Below are positions 24,539 through 33,805 of a stretch of 64,000 nt of DNA, one piece after another; the stretch's first letter is position 1; every line of letters starts with the position of its first letter. The stretch covers positions 1 to 64,000 of the forward strand of contig NZ_BMIL01000004.1 in the NCBI RefSeq assembly GCF_014642175.1, written 5' to 3'. The notes beneath the pieces are model-generated. The model ran no database searches. It saw only the letters and a program-made list of their open reading frames with translations, and was not told the DNA's origin. A program made the position numbers and the translations under genes. Source of the stretch: Pedobacter quisquiliarum (GTDB taxonomy: Bacteria; Bacteroidota; Bacteroidia; Sphingobacteriales; Sphingobacteriaceae).

Positions 24539-25327
24539 ATGATAAGGAAACACATAATAACATGTACGGTAATTTTAACATTACTGGTTATGGCAAAAGT
24601 GTTAGCTCTCAAACTGCCCCAGACGAAAAAAACAAGTGCTGAAGAAGCGCAAACGATAGTGAAAAATACGGTGGTAACACCTGCAGTTGCCCCGATTGTT
24701 GAGGTAAAAGCGCCCGTGAAAGCGAAGGCCAAACTCAACTTTGCAAAGGAAACACTTCCCATGGCGGATGCCCGGGTGAAGCTGAAAATGAAACGTTACC
24801 TTGCATCTTATAGTTACCGGAAAACACAAACCAACCGCCTGCATAGAAAAGCAGCAGAATGGTTTCCAGTAATCGAACCCATCTTGAAAGCCCATGGGAT
24901 TCCCAATGATTTCAAATACATGCCCCTGGTAGAGTCCGGACTGAAAGATGGCACCTCACCAAAAGGCGCATCTGGCTTCTGGCAATTTATGCCGGGTACC
25001 GCAAGAAGCTACGGCCTGAAAGTAAATGGCAAAGTGGATGAACGTAAGAATTTACGGAAGTCGACCATCGCTGCTTGCAATTACCTAAACGATCTTTATG
25101 ACGTGTTTGGCAACTGGACATTGGTTGCTGCAGCTTATAATGTTGGTGACAACCACATGAAAAAGCAGATCAGCCGTCAAAAACAGGATAACTACTACAA
25201 AATGAAACTGAACCGCGAAACCGGCAGTTACGTGTATAAACTTATCTCTATGAAGGAGATTGTTAAAAATCCTTCAAAACATGGCTACAGGGAATCCAAA
25301 ACCTTACTTGCTTTCAACGACAAGTAG
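24539..25327 (+). CDS. lytic transglycosylase (SLT domain) with N-terminal anchor
   Basis: The ATG at 24539 is chosen because AAAAGGAGG (24527-24535) lies just before it; a TTG at 24515 would start before that site. The 262-residue product has a membrane or signal segment (IITCTVILTLLVMAKVLAL), an Ala/Pro/Lys-rich linker and an SLT domain from about residue 95: catalytic Glu in MPLVESGLKDG, then GFWQFMPGTARSYGL and LVAAAYNVG. It cleaves peptidoglycan glycan strands with 1,6-anhydro products. No LysM domain is present. It is transcribed alone from a consensus promoter, with a terminator downstream. Confidence 0.93.
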   Translation: MIRKHIITCTVILTLLVMAKVLALKLPQTKKTSAEEAQTIVKNTVVTPAVAPIVEVKAPVKAKAKLNFAKETLPMADARVKLKMKRYLASYSYRKTQTNRLHRKAAEWFPVIEPILKAHGIPNDFKYMPLVESGLKDGTSPKGASGFWQFMPGTARSYGLKVNGKVDERKNLRKSTIAACNYLNDLYDVFGNWTLVAAAYNVGDNHMKKQISRQKQDNYYKMKLNRETGSYVYKLISMKEIVKNPSKHGYRESKTLLAFNDK

Positions 25328-25420
25328 TACTAGCATGATCTAAATTGATTAAGCTGCTTCTTATATTCTAGAACGTAAAAAGAAACAGCAGCAATCAATA
25401 CTTATAAACACCTTACATTT

Positions 25421-25442
25421 GCCGGATTTATCCGGCTTTTTT
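25421..25442 (+). terminator. rho-independent terminator
   Basis: GCCGGA and TCCGGC (25421-25426 and 25431-25436) form a short GC-rich stem with loop TTTA, followed by six T. It lies 93 nt after the transglycosylase stop. A TACATTTG sequence (25414-25421) directly before it resembles a -7 box for uvrA but has no -33 partner. Confidence 0.65.
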
Positions 25443-25497
25443 GTGGCTGCAAATTTGCTAAACCTAGTTAAAGGCGCTTCAAGCGCTCAATTTGAAT

Positions 25498-28341
25498 ATG
25501 AGTAAAAACAATGTTGATCTCGGCGAACAAAAAGATGTTGAAGTTTACGGCGCCCGGGTACATAATCTAAAAGATATAGATGTTTCTTTTCCGCGCAATA
25601 AGCTGGTGGTAATCACTGGTTTAAGTGGAAGCGGAAAGTCCTCCTTAGCCTTCGATACCATCTATGCCGAAGGTCAGCGACGCTACATGGAAACTTTCAC
25701 GGCCTACTCCCGCCAGTTTATGGGTGGGATGGAGCGCCCGGATGTGGACAAAGTGTCAGGGCTGAGCCCGGTGATCGCCATCGAGCAGAAAACAACCAGT
25801 AAGAATCCACGCTCCACCGTCGGTACCATCACGGAGATTTACGATTTCATGCGCTTGCTGTTCGCCCGTGCTTCAGAAGCTTTCTCCTACAATACCGGAG
25901 AACGGATGGAACGCATGACCGACGATCAGATCCTAAATACCATCTTCAATAAATATGCAGACCTTCCTGTAAACATCCTTGCGCCCGTTGTAAAAGGTCG
26001 TAAAGGTCACTACCGGGAGCTTTTTGAGCAAATCCGGAAGCAGGGCTATGTAAAGGTGCGTGTAGATGGCGAGATCAAAGACATCAGCCTGAAAATGCAG
26101 GTAGACCGCTACAAGATCCATGATATTGAAGTGGTGATCGACCGGCTGATTGTAGATCGCAAGGACCAGAAACGTTTGCAGGATTCTATCGCCACCGCCA
26201 TGAAAATGGGTAAAGGCGTCATCAAGATCAGTGATAAGGACAATAACGTGTCCCACTTCAGTAAATTCCTGATGTGCCCAACAACGGGTATTTCTTATGA
26301 TGAGCCACAACCAAACAGCTTCTCGTTCAACTCCCCTTATGGTGCATGCGAGCGTTGCGACGGCTTAGGCTATATCTTCATTGTAGATAAGGAATCGGTT
26401 ATGCCGAATCCCAAACTCAGCATCATTAACGGCGGATTGGCACCGCTTGGCGAGTACCGCGACATCTGGATGTTCCAGGTGCTTAAAGCACTTGCAAAGA
26501 AATACAGCTTTTCGCTATCAACGCCAATAGAGAAGCTGTCTGAAGAATCCATTAACCTAATCCTCAACGGTACACCGGAATTACTTTCCGTGGCTGTGGA
26601 ATATAACAAGTGGAACGTCCAGAACTATCAGGTGACTTTCGACGGCATCATCAAACTACTCGAAGAGCAGCAAGAAAAGAAGTCGGCCGGCACTACAGAT
26701 GACCTGGAGGCTTTCCGTAAACTGCATACCTGCCCGGTTTGTAACGGTGCACGCTTAAAGAAAGAAAGTCTGCATTTCAAAGTAGACGGTAAAAACATCT
26801 TCGAACTCGCAGAGATGGACATCATCAGCCTGCGTAACTGGTACGAAGATCTGGAAAGCCGGTTAACGGATCGCCAGAATACCATCGCACGGGAGATCTT
26901 AAAAGAAATCCGCGCCAGACTGGGTTTCCTGAGTGATGTTGGTCTTAACTACCTTTCTTTAGATCGTACTGCAAGAACCCTTTCCGGAGGGGAGGCGCAG
27001 CGAATCCGTTTGGCAACACAGATTGGTTCGCAGTTGATGAACGTGATGTACATCCTGGATGAGCCAAGTATAGGCTTGCACCAGCGAGATAACGAACGAC
27101 TGATCAATGCACTGAAAAACCTGCGCGATCTGGGCAATACCGTGCTTGTGGTGGAACATGATAAAGACATGATCCTGGAAGCCGATCACGTGATCGACGT
27201 GGGCCCTGCTGCGGGTATGCATGGCGGAAGGATCGTTGCCGAAGGCACACCTGCTGATATATTGAAATCTGACACCCTTACTGCAGCTTATCTGAATGGC
27301 CGCAAGGGCATTGAGATACCAAAAAAACGCCGCAAAGGCAATGGACACAAGCTGTCCATCATCAAGGCCAGCGGACACAACCTTAAGGATGTATCGGTAG
27401 ATTTCCCACTGGGTAAACTGATTGCCGTTACCGGTGTGTCCGGAAGTGGTAAATCCAGCTTGATCACGGAAACGCTGTATCCAATCCTGAACCATCACTT
27501 TTTCAGGGCAAAGAAACATCCGCTGCCGTACGAGAAGATCAACGGCTTAAAAGATATCGACAAGGTCATTGAGATTGATCAGGCGCCCATTGGACGTACA
27601 CCTCGTTCCAATCCATCTACTTATACCGGTGTGTTTTCAGACATCCGTAACTTATATGTACAATTACCGGAAGCGAAGATCCGCGGTTATAAACCAGGAC
27701 GTTTCTCTTTCAATGTTAAAGGCGGCCGCTGTGAGACCTGTCAGGGTGCTGGTATGAAGGTCATTGAGATGAACTTCCTGCCCGATGTTTCCGTTCCTTG
27801 TGAAGAATGTGGTGGCAGAAGGTACAACCGGGAAACCCTGGAAGTGCGTTACCGCGGTAAGTCCATCAGCGATGTACTCGACATGAGCATCGAAGATGCC
27901 TGTGATTTCTTCGAGAACATGCCTGCAATCTATCGTAAGATCAAAACGCTGAAAGATGTTGGCCTAGGCTACATCACCCTTGGCCAATCTTCAACCACCT
28001 TATCCGGTGGAGAGGCACAACGTGTGAAACTTGCAACGGAACTTTCCAAAAAAGATACCGGCAGTACTTTCTATATTCTGGATGAGCCGACCACTGGATT
28101 ACACTTCGAAGATATCAACGTATTGTTAGGTGTTTTACAGGAGTTGGTGGATAAAGGCAATACGGTATTGGTGATTGAGCATAACCTGGATGTAGTTAAA
28201 GTGGCCGACTGGGTCATTGATCTAGGTGAAGAAGGTGGTGCAGGGGGTGGTCGCATCCTTTTCGAAGGCACACCAGAAGGACTGATCCAGAATCCGATAA
28301 GCTTAACCGGTAAATTCCTAAAGAAAGAAATGGAGGCATAA
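25498..28341 (+). CDS. uvrA: excinuclease ABC subunit A
   Basis: A 947-residue protein from the ATG at 25498; a TTG two codons earlier is an unlikely start. UvrA is the damage-recognition ATPase of nucleotide excision repair. Both ATPase modules are complete: Walker [14 protein letters not shown] and [13 protein letters not shown], signatures [12 protein letters not shown] and [12 protein letters not shown]. Zinc modules CPVCNGARL and CETCQGAGM with CEECGG are intact. The first zinc site reads CPTTGISYD with CERC, lacking the second Cys of the usual CPxC. This seems common in the phylum. nnrD follows with a single base between stop and start. Confidence 0.98.
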   Translation: MSKNNVDLGEQKDVEVYGARVHNLKDIDVSFPRNKLVVITGLSGSGKSSLAFDTIYAEGQRRYMETFTAYSRQFMGGMERPDVDKVSGLSPVIAIEQKTTSKNPRSTVGTITEIYDFMRLLFARASEAFSYNTGERMERMTDDQILNTIFNKYADLPVNILAPVVKGRKGHYRELFEQIRKQGYVKVRVDGEIKDISLKMQVDRYKIHDIEVVIDRLIVDRKDQKRLQDSIATAMKMGKGVIKISDKDNNVSHFSKFLMCPTTGISYDEPQPNSFSFNSPYGACERCDGLGYIFIVDKESVMPNPKLSIINGGLAPLGEYRDIWMFQVLKALAKKYSFSLSTPIEKLSEESINLILNGTPELLSVAVEYNKWNVQNYQVTFDGIIKLLEEQQEKKSAGTTDDLEAFRKLHTCPVCNGARLKKESLHFKVDGKNIFELAEMDIISLRNWYEDLESRLTDRQNTIAREILKEIRARLGFLSDVGLNYLSLDRTARTLSGGEAQRIRLATQIGSQLMNVMYILDEPSIGLHQRDNERLINALKNLRDLGNTVLVVEHDKDMILEADHVIDVGPAAGMHGGRIVAEGTPADILKSDTLTAAYLNGRKGIEIPKKRRKGNGHKLSIIKASGHNLKDVSVDFPLGKLIAVTGVSGSGKSSLITETLYPILNHHFFRAKKHPLPYEKINGLKDIDKVIEIDQAPIGRTPRSNPSTYTGVFSDIRNLYVQLPEAKIRGYKPGRFSFNVKGGRCETCQGAGMKVIEMNFLPDVSVPCEECGGRRYNRETLEVRYRGKSISDVLDMSIEDACDFFENMPAIYRKIKTLKDVGLGYITLGQSSTTLSGGEAQRVKLATELSKKDTGSTFYILDEPTTGLHFEDINVLLGVLQELVDKGNTVLVIEHNLDVVKVADWVIDLGEEGGAGGGRILFEGTPEGLIQNPISLTGKFLKKEMEA

Positions 28342-28342
28342 C

Positions 28343-29257
28343 ATGAGCCATAAGATCCTGAGCAACTATCTACCAGACAATTCCGCACCAGCTGCGATTA
28401 TCGTAGGCGAAGGGCTGACAAGTACAGCCGTTTACAAGTTGATTACTGCTCAGGATGTAAAGCGCCTGCTGCGGCCACGAAAGTCTTTCAGTCATAAAGG
28501 TACTTACGGCCATGCGCTCATCATTGCAGGGCAGGAGCAAACCATGGGCGCGGCACTGCTTTGTGCTACTGGCTGCCTCTACGGGGGCGCAGGGTTGACA
28601 ACCGCATCTATCCCGGCATTGGGACTTACCGCTTTAAACACGGCTTTGCCGGAAGTGATGTACCTAAGCAGGGAAGCGTTAGAAGACAGAACAAACCTCG
28701 AGAAATTCAATAGCATTGCCATAGGGCCGGGATTGGGAAGAGATGAACCCGTTGCGGGATTACTACAAGCCGCATTTTCCAGAAACAAACCAGTGGTTAT
28801 CGATGCGGATGCCATCAATCTGCTGGCTAAAGAACCGGAGTACCTGGGCAGCATCCCCGAAGGTTCAGTGCTAACGCCGCACATGAAAGAATTTGACGGA
28901 CTTTTTGGGGAGCACCACACCTGGTTTCACCGCATCCAAACGGCCAGGGAGATGGCCAAAAAATACCAGATTGTCATCGTACTTAAAAATCAGTACACCT
29001 TTATAATAGATCAGCGCTCCAGCGTGTACATCAATCAGACCGGCAACTCGGCGATGGCGCAGGGTGGCATGGGCGATGTGCTCACTGGTTTGGTGGCAGC
29101 ATTGATTGCGCAGGGTTATACGCCTTCAGATGCGGCAGTTCTTGCTTGTAACGTCCATGGAAGCTCAGGGGATGCCCTGGCAGCCAACAGATATGTCGTT
29201 ACGGCCTCGCAAGTTGCGAAACACATCCCAGAAATTTTAAAAGCTTTACTTAAATAG
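28343..29257 (+). CDS. nnrD: ADP/ATP-dependent NAD(P)H-hydrate dehydratase domain protein (NnrD), without epimerase domain
   Basis: A 304-residue protein of the YjeF C-terminal (ribokinase-like) family that restores damaged NAD(P)H hydrate. Visible are SHKGTYGHALIIAG, the GPGLGRDEP loop, VIDADAINLLA and the nucleotide/active-site motif NSAMAQGGMGDVLTG. In most bacteria this domain is fused behind the NnrE epimerase (about 500 residues in total). Here only about 40 unrelated-looking residues precede it, so the epimerase, if present, must be elsewhere. It begins one base after the uvrA stop and ends 7 nt past the stop of the convergent anti-sigma gene. Confidence 0.92.
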   Translation: MSHKILSNYLPDNSAPAAIIVGEGLTSTAVYKLITAQDVKRLLRPRKSFSHKGTYGHALIIAGQEQTMGAALLCATGCLYGGAGLTTASIPALGLTALNTALPEVMYLSREALEDRTNLEKFNSIAIGPGLGRDEPVAGLLQAAFSRNKPVVIDADAINLLAKEPEYLGSIPEGSVLTPHMKEFDGLFGEHHTWFHRIQTAREMAKKYQIVIVLKNQYTFIIDQRSSVYINQTGNSAMAQGGMGDVLTGLVAALIAQGYTPSDAAVLACNVHGSSGDALAANRYVVTASQVAKHIPEILKALLK

Positions 29258-30080
29258 ATACCCCGGCAAAGACCACCATCTGATCCATGGTTGGGTTTAC
29301 GCTACCACCACGTTTTTCAAGCGTTACGGCAAAGGCTTCTGCTTTCGGAATTTCTTTCATCCGGAGTAGGATCTGTGCAGAATCTGTTTTTACATCGAAT
29401 ACACCAAGATCCACAGGCTTACCGCCAACCAATGCCCAAAGTTGGTATTGATGCGCTTGATCATTTTCCGGCAGTTTCATCCTGGATTTATCCAGCACCA
29501 CATCCTGACTCTTACGGTTCCAGTACACCATCATTTTTGACGCAGGAGAAGTTTTTGTTCCGGCAAGCTGAACAATTGCCCAGTTTGGATCATCAATCAT
29601 GTCTGCCACAGTCTGTAGCTCGATATTGGTTTGCTTCAGCACATTCATGCCTTTGGCATAACGGTCTGTCTCCGTACGCAGGGCGATGATTTGTTGCTGT
29701 GCCTTGCCGAGTTCAACATGCGCATTAATCAGCGCGATGCCACTTACAACAAGCAGTCCAACGCAGGCAGCGAGCGCATACATCAGTGATTTATTGGAAC
29801 GCTGTTCAACCTTAACAGGTGGTGGTGGTTGAATGCTGAATGAAGTTTGCTGAACAGGATTTAGTTTAGCTTCAAGTGTATTGAAGAGGTCCTCACGAGG
29901 CTCAACAGCATTTTCGATCGCATACGCTTCCAGGGCAATCTCAATTGCCTCCAGCTCACGTTTAATCTCGGGAGCAGACGCAGCCATGCGCTCCACCTCT
30001 AACATTTCAGGCGCAGACAGTTGCCCTAGAACGTAAAGTTCGAGAATTCCGGATTCGATATATGCTTTATGCTCTTCCAC
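29250..30080 (-). CDS. anti-sigma factor, RskA type
   Basis: A 276-residue membrane protein. The cytoplasmic N-terminal part (about 1-90) is an anti-sigma domain (ILELYVLGQLSAPEMLEVE). One membrane helix lies at about 108-127 (LMYALAACVGLLVVSGIALI), followed by a short coiled coil. The periplasmic RskA-like domain at about 165-276 contains SQDVVLDKSRMKLPE, YQLWALVGGKP and FAVTLEKRGG. It holds the cognate ECF sigma factor until regulated proteolysis. The only possible start is GTG at 30080, which overlaps the sigma stop (TAGTG), so the two are translationally coupled. Confidence 0.93.
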   Translation of the reverse strand: MEEHKAYIESGILELYVLGQLSAPEMLEVERMAASAPEIKRELEAIEIALEAYAIENAVEPREDLFNTLEAKLNPVQQTSFSIQPPPPVKVEQRSNKSLMYALAACVGLLVVSGIALINAHVELGKAQQQIIALRTETDRYAKGMNVLKQTNIELQTVADMIDDPNWAIVQLAGTKTSPASKMMVYWNRKSQDVVLDKSRMKLPENDQAHQYQLWALVGGKPVDLGVFDVKTDSAQILLRMKEIPKAEAFAVTLEKRGGSVNPTMDQMVVFAGVSI

Positions 30081-30631
30081 TAATTAAACTGCTTTCTTAA
30101 TTCTACTATTGCCGTTCTAATCCTGGTTTTCACCGTACCTAAGGGGAGGTTTAAAGCCTCCGCAGCTTCGGCATGGGTAAAACCATTGTAATATACCATT
30201 TCCAACACCTTGGAAAGTTCAGGTTTAAGGCCTGTTACCAAATCGCGCAGTCCCAAAAGTTCAATGTTAATAATTTGTTTTTTTTGATTGTCAATAACAG
30301 CTACGTTATTTTCAATGTCCTGGTTTTTTCCGGAATTCTTGAAGTCCTTCGAACGAAGTTTGTCGATGGCAAGATTTCTTGCAATATTCATCATCCAGGT
30401 AAACAGGCGCCCTTTTGTAGCATCATACTTTTCAGCAGCATGCCAGATCTTCAGAAAAGTTTCTTGTAACAGGTCTTCCGCCAACTCCGTGTGCTGGGTA
30501 ATTCTTAAAATCACACCGAGCAATGCAGCGCCATACATGTCGTACAAGGCACGCATAACGGTGATGTCCTGGTTCTTCAAGGCTTGAACCAGTTCTTCTT
30601 CTGAAAGCTTTAATTTCTTTGGAGTTGTCAA
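30080..30631 (-). CDS. ECF-type RNA polymerase sigma factor
   Basis: A 183-residue sigma-70 family factor with region 2 (LLQETFLKIWHAAEKYDA, LFTWMMNIARNLAIDKLRS) and region 4 (VYYNGFTHAEAAEALNLP, GTVKTRIRTAIVELRK). It works with the membrane anti-sigma factor encoded immediately downstream (1-nt overlap). The arrangement fits SigK/RskA-like systems that answer envelope or redox signals; targets are not visible. It starts 46 nt after the lipA stop and may be read from the lipA promoter. Confidence 0.95.
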   Translation of the reverse strand: MTTPKKLKLSEEELVQALKNQDITVMRALYDMYGAALLGVILRITQHTELAEDLLQETFLKIWHAAEKYDATKGRLFTWMMNIARNLAIDKLRSKDFKNSGKNQDIENNVAVIDNQKKQIINIELLGLRDLVTGLKPELSKVLEMVYYNGFTHAEAAEALNLPLGTVKTRIRTAIVELRKQFN

Positions 30632-30677
30632 AATTGCTTGGAATACTGATCAACAACAAGAACAGCATGCTTTTGTT

Positions 30678-31556
30678 TTAGAAGTCAAACAAGTGTTTTT
30701 CTGCATGGTATGAAGAACGCACCAATGGCCCGCTTTCCACGTATTTTAAGCCTTTTGCCAAACCAACTTCCTTGTACTTCGCAAACTGATCCGGATGGAT
30801 CCAGTCTACAACAGGGTGGTGGTTTTTTGTTGGCTGCAGGTATTGCCCTAAAGTCAGGATGTGAACGCCATTGGCCACAAGATCATCCATTGCTTCATAG
30901 ATATCATCTTCCGTTTCACCAAGACCCAGCATGATACCAGTTTTTGTCCTTAAGCCGAACTCCGAAATTCTTCTCAGGCATTCCAGACTTCTATCGTATT
31001 TAGCCTGGATACGTACTTGTTTGGTAAGTCTTCTAACGGTTTCCACGTTGTGCGACATCACTTCAGGACGTTCTTCCAGCACACGGTACAGGTTATCCCA
31101 GATACCTCTGAAATCAGGAATCAGCGTTTCTAGCGTGGTTTGCGGACTTTCCCTGCGAATCGCCTGTAAAGTTTCTGCCCAGATGATGGAACCACCATCT
31201 TTCAGGTCATCACGGTCTACCGAAGTAATTACGCAATGTTTAACCTGCATCAGTTTTACAGATTGTGCTACACGATCCGGTTCGCCAAGATCAACAGCTA
31301 ACGGACGACCGGTCGCAACGGCACAGAAGGAACAGGACCGGGTACAGATGTTACCCAGGATCATGAAGGTTGCAGTTCCGGCACCCCAGCACTCACCCAT
31401 GTTCGGGCAATTTCCACTCTCACAAATGGTATGTAGCTTATGGGTGTCAACCAGACTGCGCACTTGCGCATATTCTTTACCCACTGGAAGTTTAACCCTT
31501 AGCCAGTCAGGTTTACGTTGTACGGGATTCGCTGAAACAACCGGAAGTTCAATCAT
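30678..31556 (-). CDS. lipA: lipoyl synthase
   Basis: A 292-residue radical-SAM enzyme that inserts two sulfurs into protein-bound octanoate to make lipoyl groups. The auxiliary cluster motif [14 protein letters not shown] and the radical-SAM motif CTRSCSFC are both intact. [10 protein letters not shown] and [11 protein letters not shown] are further family landmarks. Length is typical. A TAACTTTG box (31561-31568) sits four bases before the ATG. Downstream on the same strand come the sigma and anti-sigma genes. Confidence 0.98.
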   Translation of the reverse strand: MIELPVVSANPVQRKPDWLRVKLPVGKEYAQVRSLVDTHKLHTICESGNCPNMGECWGAGTATFMILGNICTRSCSFCAVATGRPLAVDLGEPDRVAQSVKLMQVKHCVITSVDRDDLKDGGSIIWAETLQAIRRESPQTTLETLIPDFRGIWDNLYRVLEERPEVMSHNVETVRRLTKQVRIQAKYDRSLECLRRISEFGLRTKTGIMLGLGETEDDIYEAMDDLVANGVHILTLGQYLQPTKNHHPVVDWIHPDQFAKYKEVGLAKGLKYVESGPLVRSSYHAEKHLFDF

Positions 31557-31560
31557 AATA

Positions 31561-31568
31561 CAAAGTTA
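31561..31568 (-). promoter_or_regulatory. TAACTTTG -7 box abutting lipA
   Basis: CAAAGTTA on the plus strand is a perfect minus-strand TAnnTTTG box; TATT then separates it from the lipA ATG. The 12 nt before the start codon are identical to those before the OstA-like gene. A leaderless or near-leaderless message is implied. No TTG at -33. Confidence 0.5.
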
Positions 31569-31877
31569 AGCAATAGGTTTGAATAGTTACATAAGTGGTT
31601 ATTTTGAATGTAATGTCAGCGTAATAAGAATAGCACGGGTAAGGCGATTAATCGCGTGTTGATTGCCTCTCCGCCGGGTATTGTTCGCCTGGAGGCGAAG
31701 CATAGGCGAACAAAAGGCGAACAAAAGGCGAACAAAAGGCGAACAATAGGCGGCTGATGTACGGGTTGTTTGTGGTTCTGCCCGCGCTTGGTTTATACCT
31801 TTTGCTCCCGTTGGCATGTTCCCGCATATCCACGGCTATTGGTTGATTTTAAAAATAAATCCCGCCTAACTACAAAA
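31569..31877. other. intergenic region between lipA and the BlaI-type gene
   Basis: About 300 nt holding an 11-nt tandem repeat, described separately, and otherwise no recognisable gene. Short minus-strand frames through the repeat have no support: their sequence is the repeat itself. Confidence 0.5.
31704..31747. repeat. four copies of an 11-nt direct repeat
   Basis: AGGCGAACAAA is repeated at 31704, 31715, 31726 and 31737 (the last ends in T). An inverted copy, TTGTTCGCCT, lies at 31681-31690 and could fold back on any of them. Unit identity is near perfect, suggesting a recent expansion. Confidence 0.9.
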
Positions 31878-31893
31878 ATAGTTTGCAAACTAT
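31878..31893. promoter_or_regulatory. probable operator of the BlaI-type repressor
   Basis: ATAGTTTGCAAACTAT is a perfect 16-nt palindrome 40 nt upstream of the BlaI-type start, flanked by CTAC on the left and TAGTAG on the right. BlaI/MecI proteins bind dyads rich in TACTA/TAGTA and usually control their own operon, so this is the natural operator candidate. Confidence 0.65.
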
Positions 31894-31933
31894 AAAAATA
31901 GTAGTAACTTCAATTATCAATAAAATACTGGGT

Positions 31934-32305
31934 ATGAGAGAGCTTACAAAAGCGGAAGAACAGGTGATGCTGATCTTATGGGACATGAAGGAAGCACTTG
32001 TTAAGGAGGTCATCGAGAAGATGGACCCGCCCAAGCCGGCGTACAATACAGTGTCCACGGTGATCCGGGTATTGGAAGGAAAGGGGTTTGTGGATCATAA
32101 AGCGATAGGGAATACGCACATCTATTTTCCGGTGATCACGGAAGAGCAGTACAAGCATTTCGCATTCGATAAGGTCATGAACAATTACTTCGAAAACTCG
32201 TATCAAAGTCTTGTTTCTTTTTTAGTCAAGGAGAAGAATATGGACATGGACGAACTGGATGCGCTTATTCAAATGGCTGAAAAGCTTAAAAACAAGAAAT
32301 CATGA
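31934..32305 (+). CDS. BlaI/MecI/CopY-family transcriptional repressor
   Basis: The ATG at 31934 gives a 123-residue protein with the family start MRELTKAEEQVM; a longer frame upstream runs through the operator. Winged-helix DNA-binding part at about 1-75 (YNTVSTVIRVLEGKGFV) and a C-terminal dimerisation helix. Members are released from DNA by proteolysis, triggered by the paired BlaR1/MecR1-like M56 membrane peptidase, which here is the next gene (ATGA overlap). Signal and targets are unknown; no beta-lactamase lies next to it. Confidence 0.93.
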   Translation: MRELTKAEEQVMLILWDMKEALVKEVIEKMDPPKPAYNTVSTVIRVLEGKGFVDHKAIGNTHIYFPVITEEQYKHFAFDKVMNNYFENSYQSLVSFLVKEKNMDMDELDALIQMAEKLKNKKS

Positions 32306-33639
32306 CCTGGCTGTATTACCTGCTCGAAGCCAATCTGTATCTGGGGATATGTTATGGCTTCTACCTGGTTATTCTGCAGCGGGAGACCTTTTACGGACTA
32401 AACAGATGTTATCTGATTTTTACATCAGTGCTGTCCTTTGTGATTCCGCTGCTGCGGATTGGCAGTTTAAATCAGCTGTTTGGTAATGTTAGGGATCTGG
32501 ATCTGGTTTTTGTGGACCCGAAGTTCAGTGATAGCGGAAGTCGTTTGTACGGCTTGTCGCTGAGCGAAGCGCCACTGTACATATACCTGTTGGTGGCTGC
32601 TTGTTTTGCTGTTCAATTACTGGTTAGCGTTTACCGAATTCTGGCTATAGCAGCCAGGGCAAGAAGGCGCAAGTTGGGCGACATTGTTTATCTGGAGCTG
32701 CACAATACGCAGGCGGCATTTTCATTCTTTAATCTGCTGTTCGTAAACCTCGCAAGCGCGGGGCAGGATACTATCTTAAAACATGAAATGGTACATATTC
32801 AGCAGCGCCATAGCCTGGATATCCTGTTTTTTGAAGTGCTGAAGATTCTCAGCTGGTTCAATCCAGTTGTATGGCTGATGCAGCAGGAAGTGAAGCTGCT
32901 CCACGAGTATATTGCTGATGAGCTGACAACGCGGGAGGCTATGCATAAACATGAATATGCGATGTTTCTGATTCAAAATTCGTTTGGAGTGAAGCCCAGC
33001 TACCTGACCAATCAAATATTCAATCCCTCAATATTAAAAAGGAGAATAAGTATGTTAAACAAAGAAAGATCGGCAGGAAGAGCCAGGCTCAAACTGCTGT
33101 TAACGGTACCCCTTGTGGGCGGAATGCTTTTCGCATCCACCGTGACGTTTAGTAAGGACTATGCTTTGGTGGACCTTTATCCGGAGCAGCGCATGGTAGA
33201 AGATTCGCCGCTAGGGTCCAATACGCTGGAGCAGGGGAGTGTATCTGTTGTGCAGGAACCCGTCGTGCAGCAGGTCAAATTTTACCGCTTGAACCATAAG
33301 CTAGATGCAAAGGGCAAGCGTGTTGTGGAATATGATAATCGGCTCGTGGTGATCAATGGCAATAGTACGCAATCTGGCGTGATTATGCAGGTGCAAGGTT
33401 TTGATAAGATGGTGGAGCTGAATGCAAGCGAAGCGAAGGCCAAGTATGGTGACCGTGGTGCTTCAGGTGCATTGGAGTTTACCGGGAAAGATACCAAGAC
33501 TTTAGGGTTGCGGGATGATGTGCGTTTCCCGCCGCCGATTGTTAAAAAGAATGTGCCACCTCAGCCACCGCCAGCGCCGCCGGTTTCTTCTCGGAATGGG
33601 GTAAAAGGAAAGACCAACGCGCCAAGAAGGGCGAGGTAA
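32302..33639 (+). CDS. M56-family (BlaR1-like) membrane metallopeptidase, C-terminus altered by frameshift
   Basis: A 445-residue protein with several N-terminal membrane helices, the zinc motif HEMVH near residue 160 (KHEMVHIQQRHSLD) and downstream EYIADE. Another membrane segment at about 265-285 leads to a periplasmic part and a Pro-rich end (RFPPPIVKKN, PPQPPPAPP). It senses an envelope signal and cleaves or activates the partner BlaI-type repressor, whose stop it overlaps (ATGA). There is no penicillin-binding sensor domain. The reading frame ends at 33639, but a second copy of the Pro-rich motif continues out of frame to 33740, so the original protein was probably about 34 residues longer. 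Confidence 0.92.
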   Translation: MTWLYYLLEANLYLGICYGFYLVILQRETFYGLNRCYLIFTSVLSFVIPLLRIGSLNQLFGNVRDLDLVFVDPKFSDSGSRLYGLSLSEAPLYIYLLVAACFAVQLLVSVYRILAIAARARRRKLGDIVYLELHNTQAAFSFFNLLFVNLASAGQDTILKHEMVHIQQRHSLDILFFEVLKILSWFNPVVWLMQQEVKLLHEYIADELTTREAMHKHEYAMFLIQNSFGVKPSYLTNQIFNPSILKRRISMLNKERSAGRARLKLLLTVPLVGGMLFASTVTFSKDYALVDLYPEQRMVEDSPLGSNTLEQGSVSVVQEPVVQQVKFYRLNHKLDAKGKRVVEYDNRLVVINGNSTQSGVIMQVQGFDKMVELNASEAKAKYGDRGASGALEFTGKDTKTLGLRDDVRFPPPIVKKNVPPQPPPAPPVSSRNGVKGKTNAPRRAR

Positions 33640-33740
33640 GGTTTCCACCGCCAATTATAAAAAAGGATGTTCCACCACCGCCACCGCCGGTTGAACCTGC
33701 TACGCAAGGGGCTGAAATAGCGGCGGCAGCGCAAAAGTAG
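33600..33740 (+). pseudogene. out-of-frame tail of the M56 peptidase gene
   Basis: In a neighbouring frame the sequence reads KKGEVRFPPPIIKKDV, then six Pro, VEPATQGAEIAAAAQK and a TAG at 33738-33740. This is a near copy of RFPPPIVKKNV from the end of the upstream frame, so it is coding sequence left behind by a one-base indel somewhere in about 33595-33635. Either a real mutation or a sequencing error. Confidence 0.7.
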
Positions 33741-33805
33741 AATGAATGCAGAATATCCCATAGTGGGTGGAGTATGGTCTGCCATGGGATTACTAAACAC
33801 TAAAC

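Noticed and set aside
25414..25421. TACATTTG as the uvrA promoter
   Set aside because: No TTG at -33 spacing, and it runs straight into the terminator hairpin of the preceding gene; left as a note only.
31704..31747. 11-nt direct repeats as a CRISPR array
   Set aside because: Units are head to tail with no spacers and no cas genes nearby.
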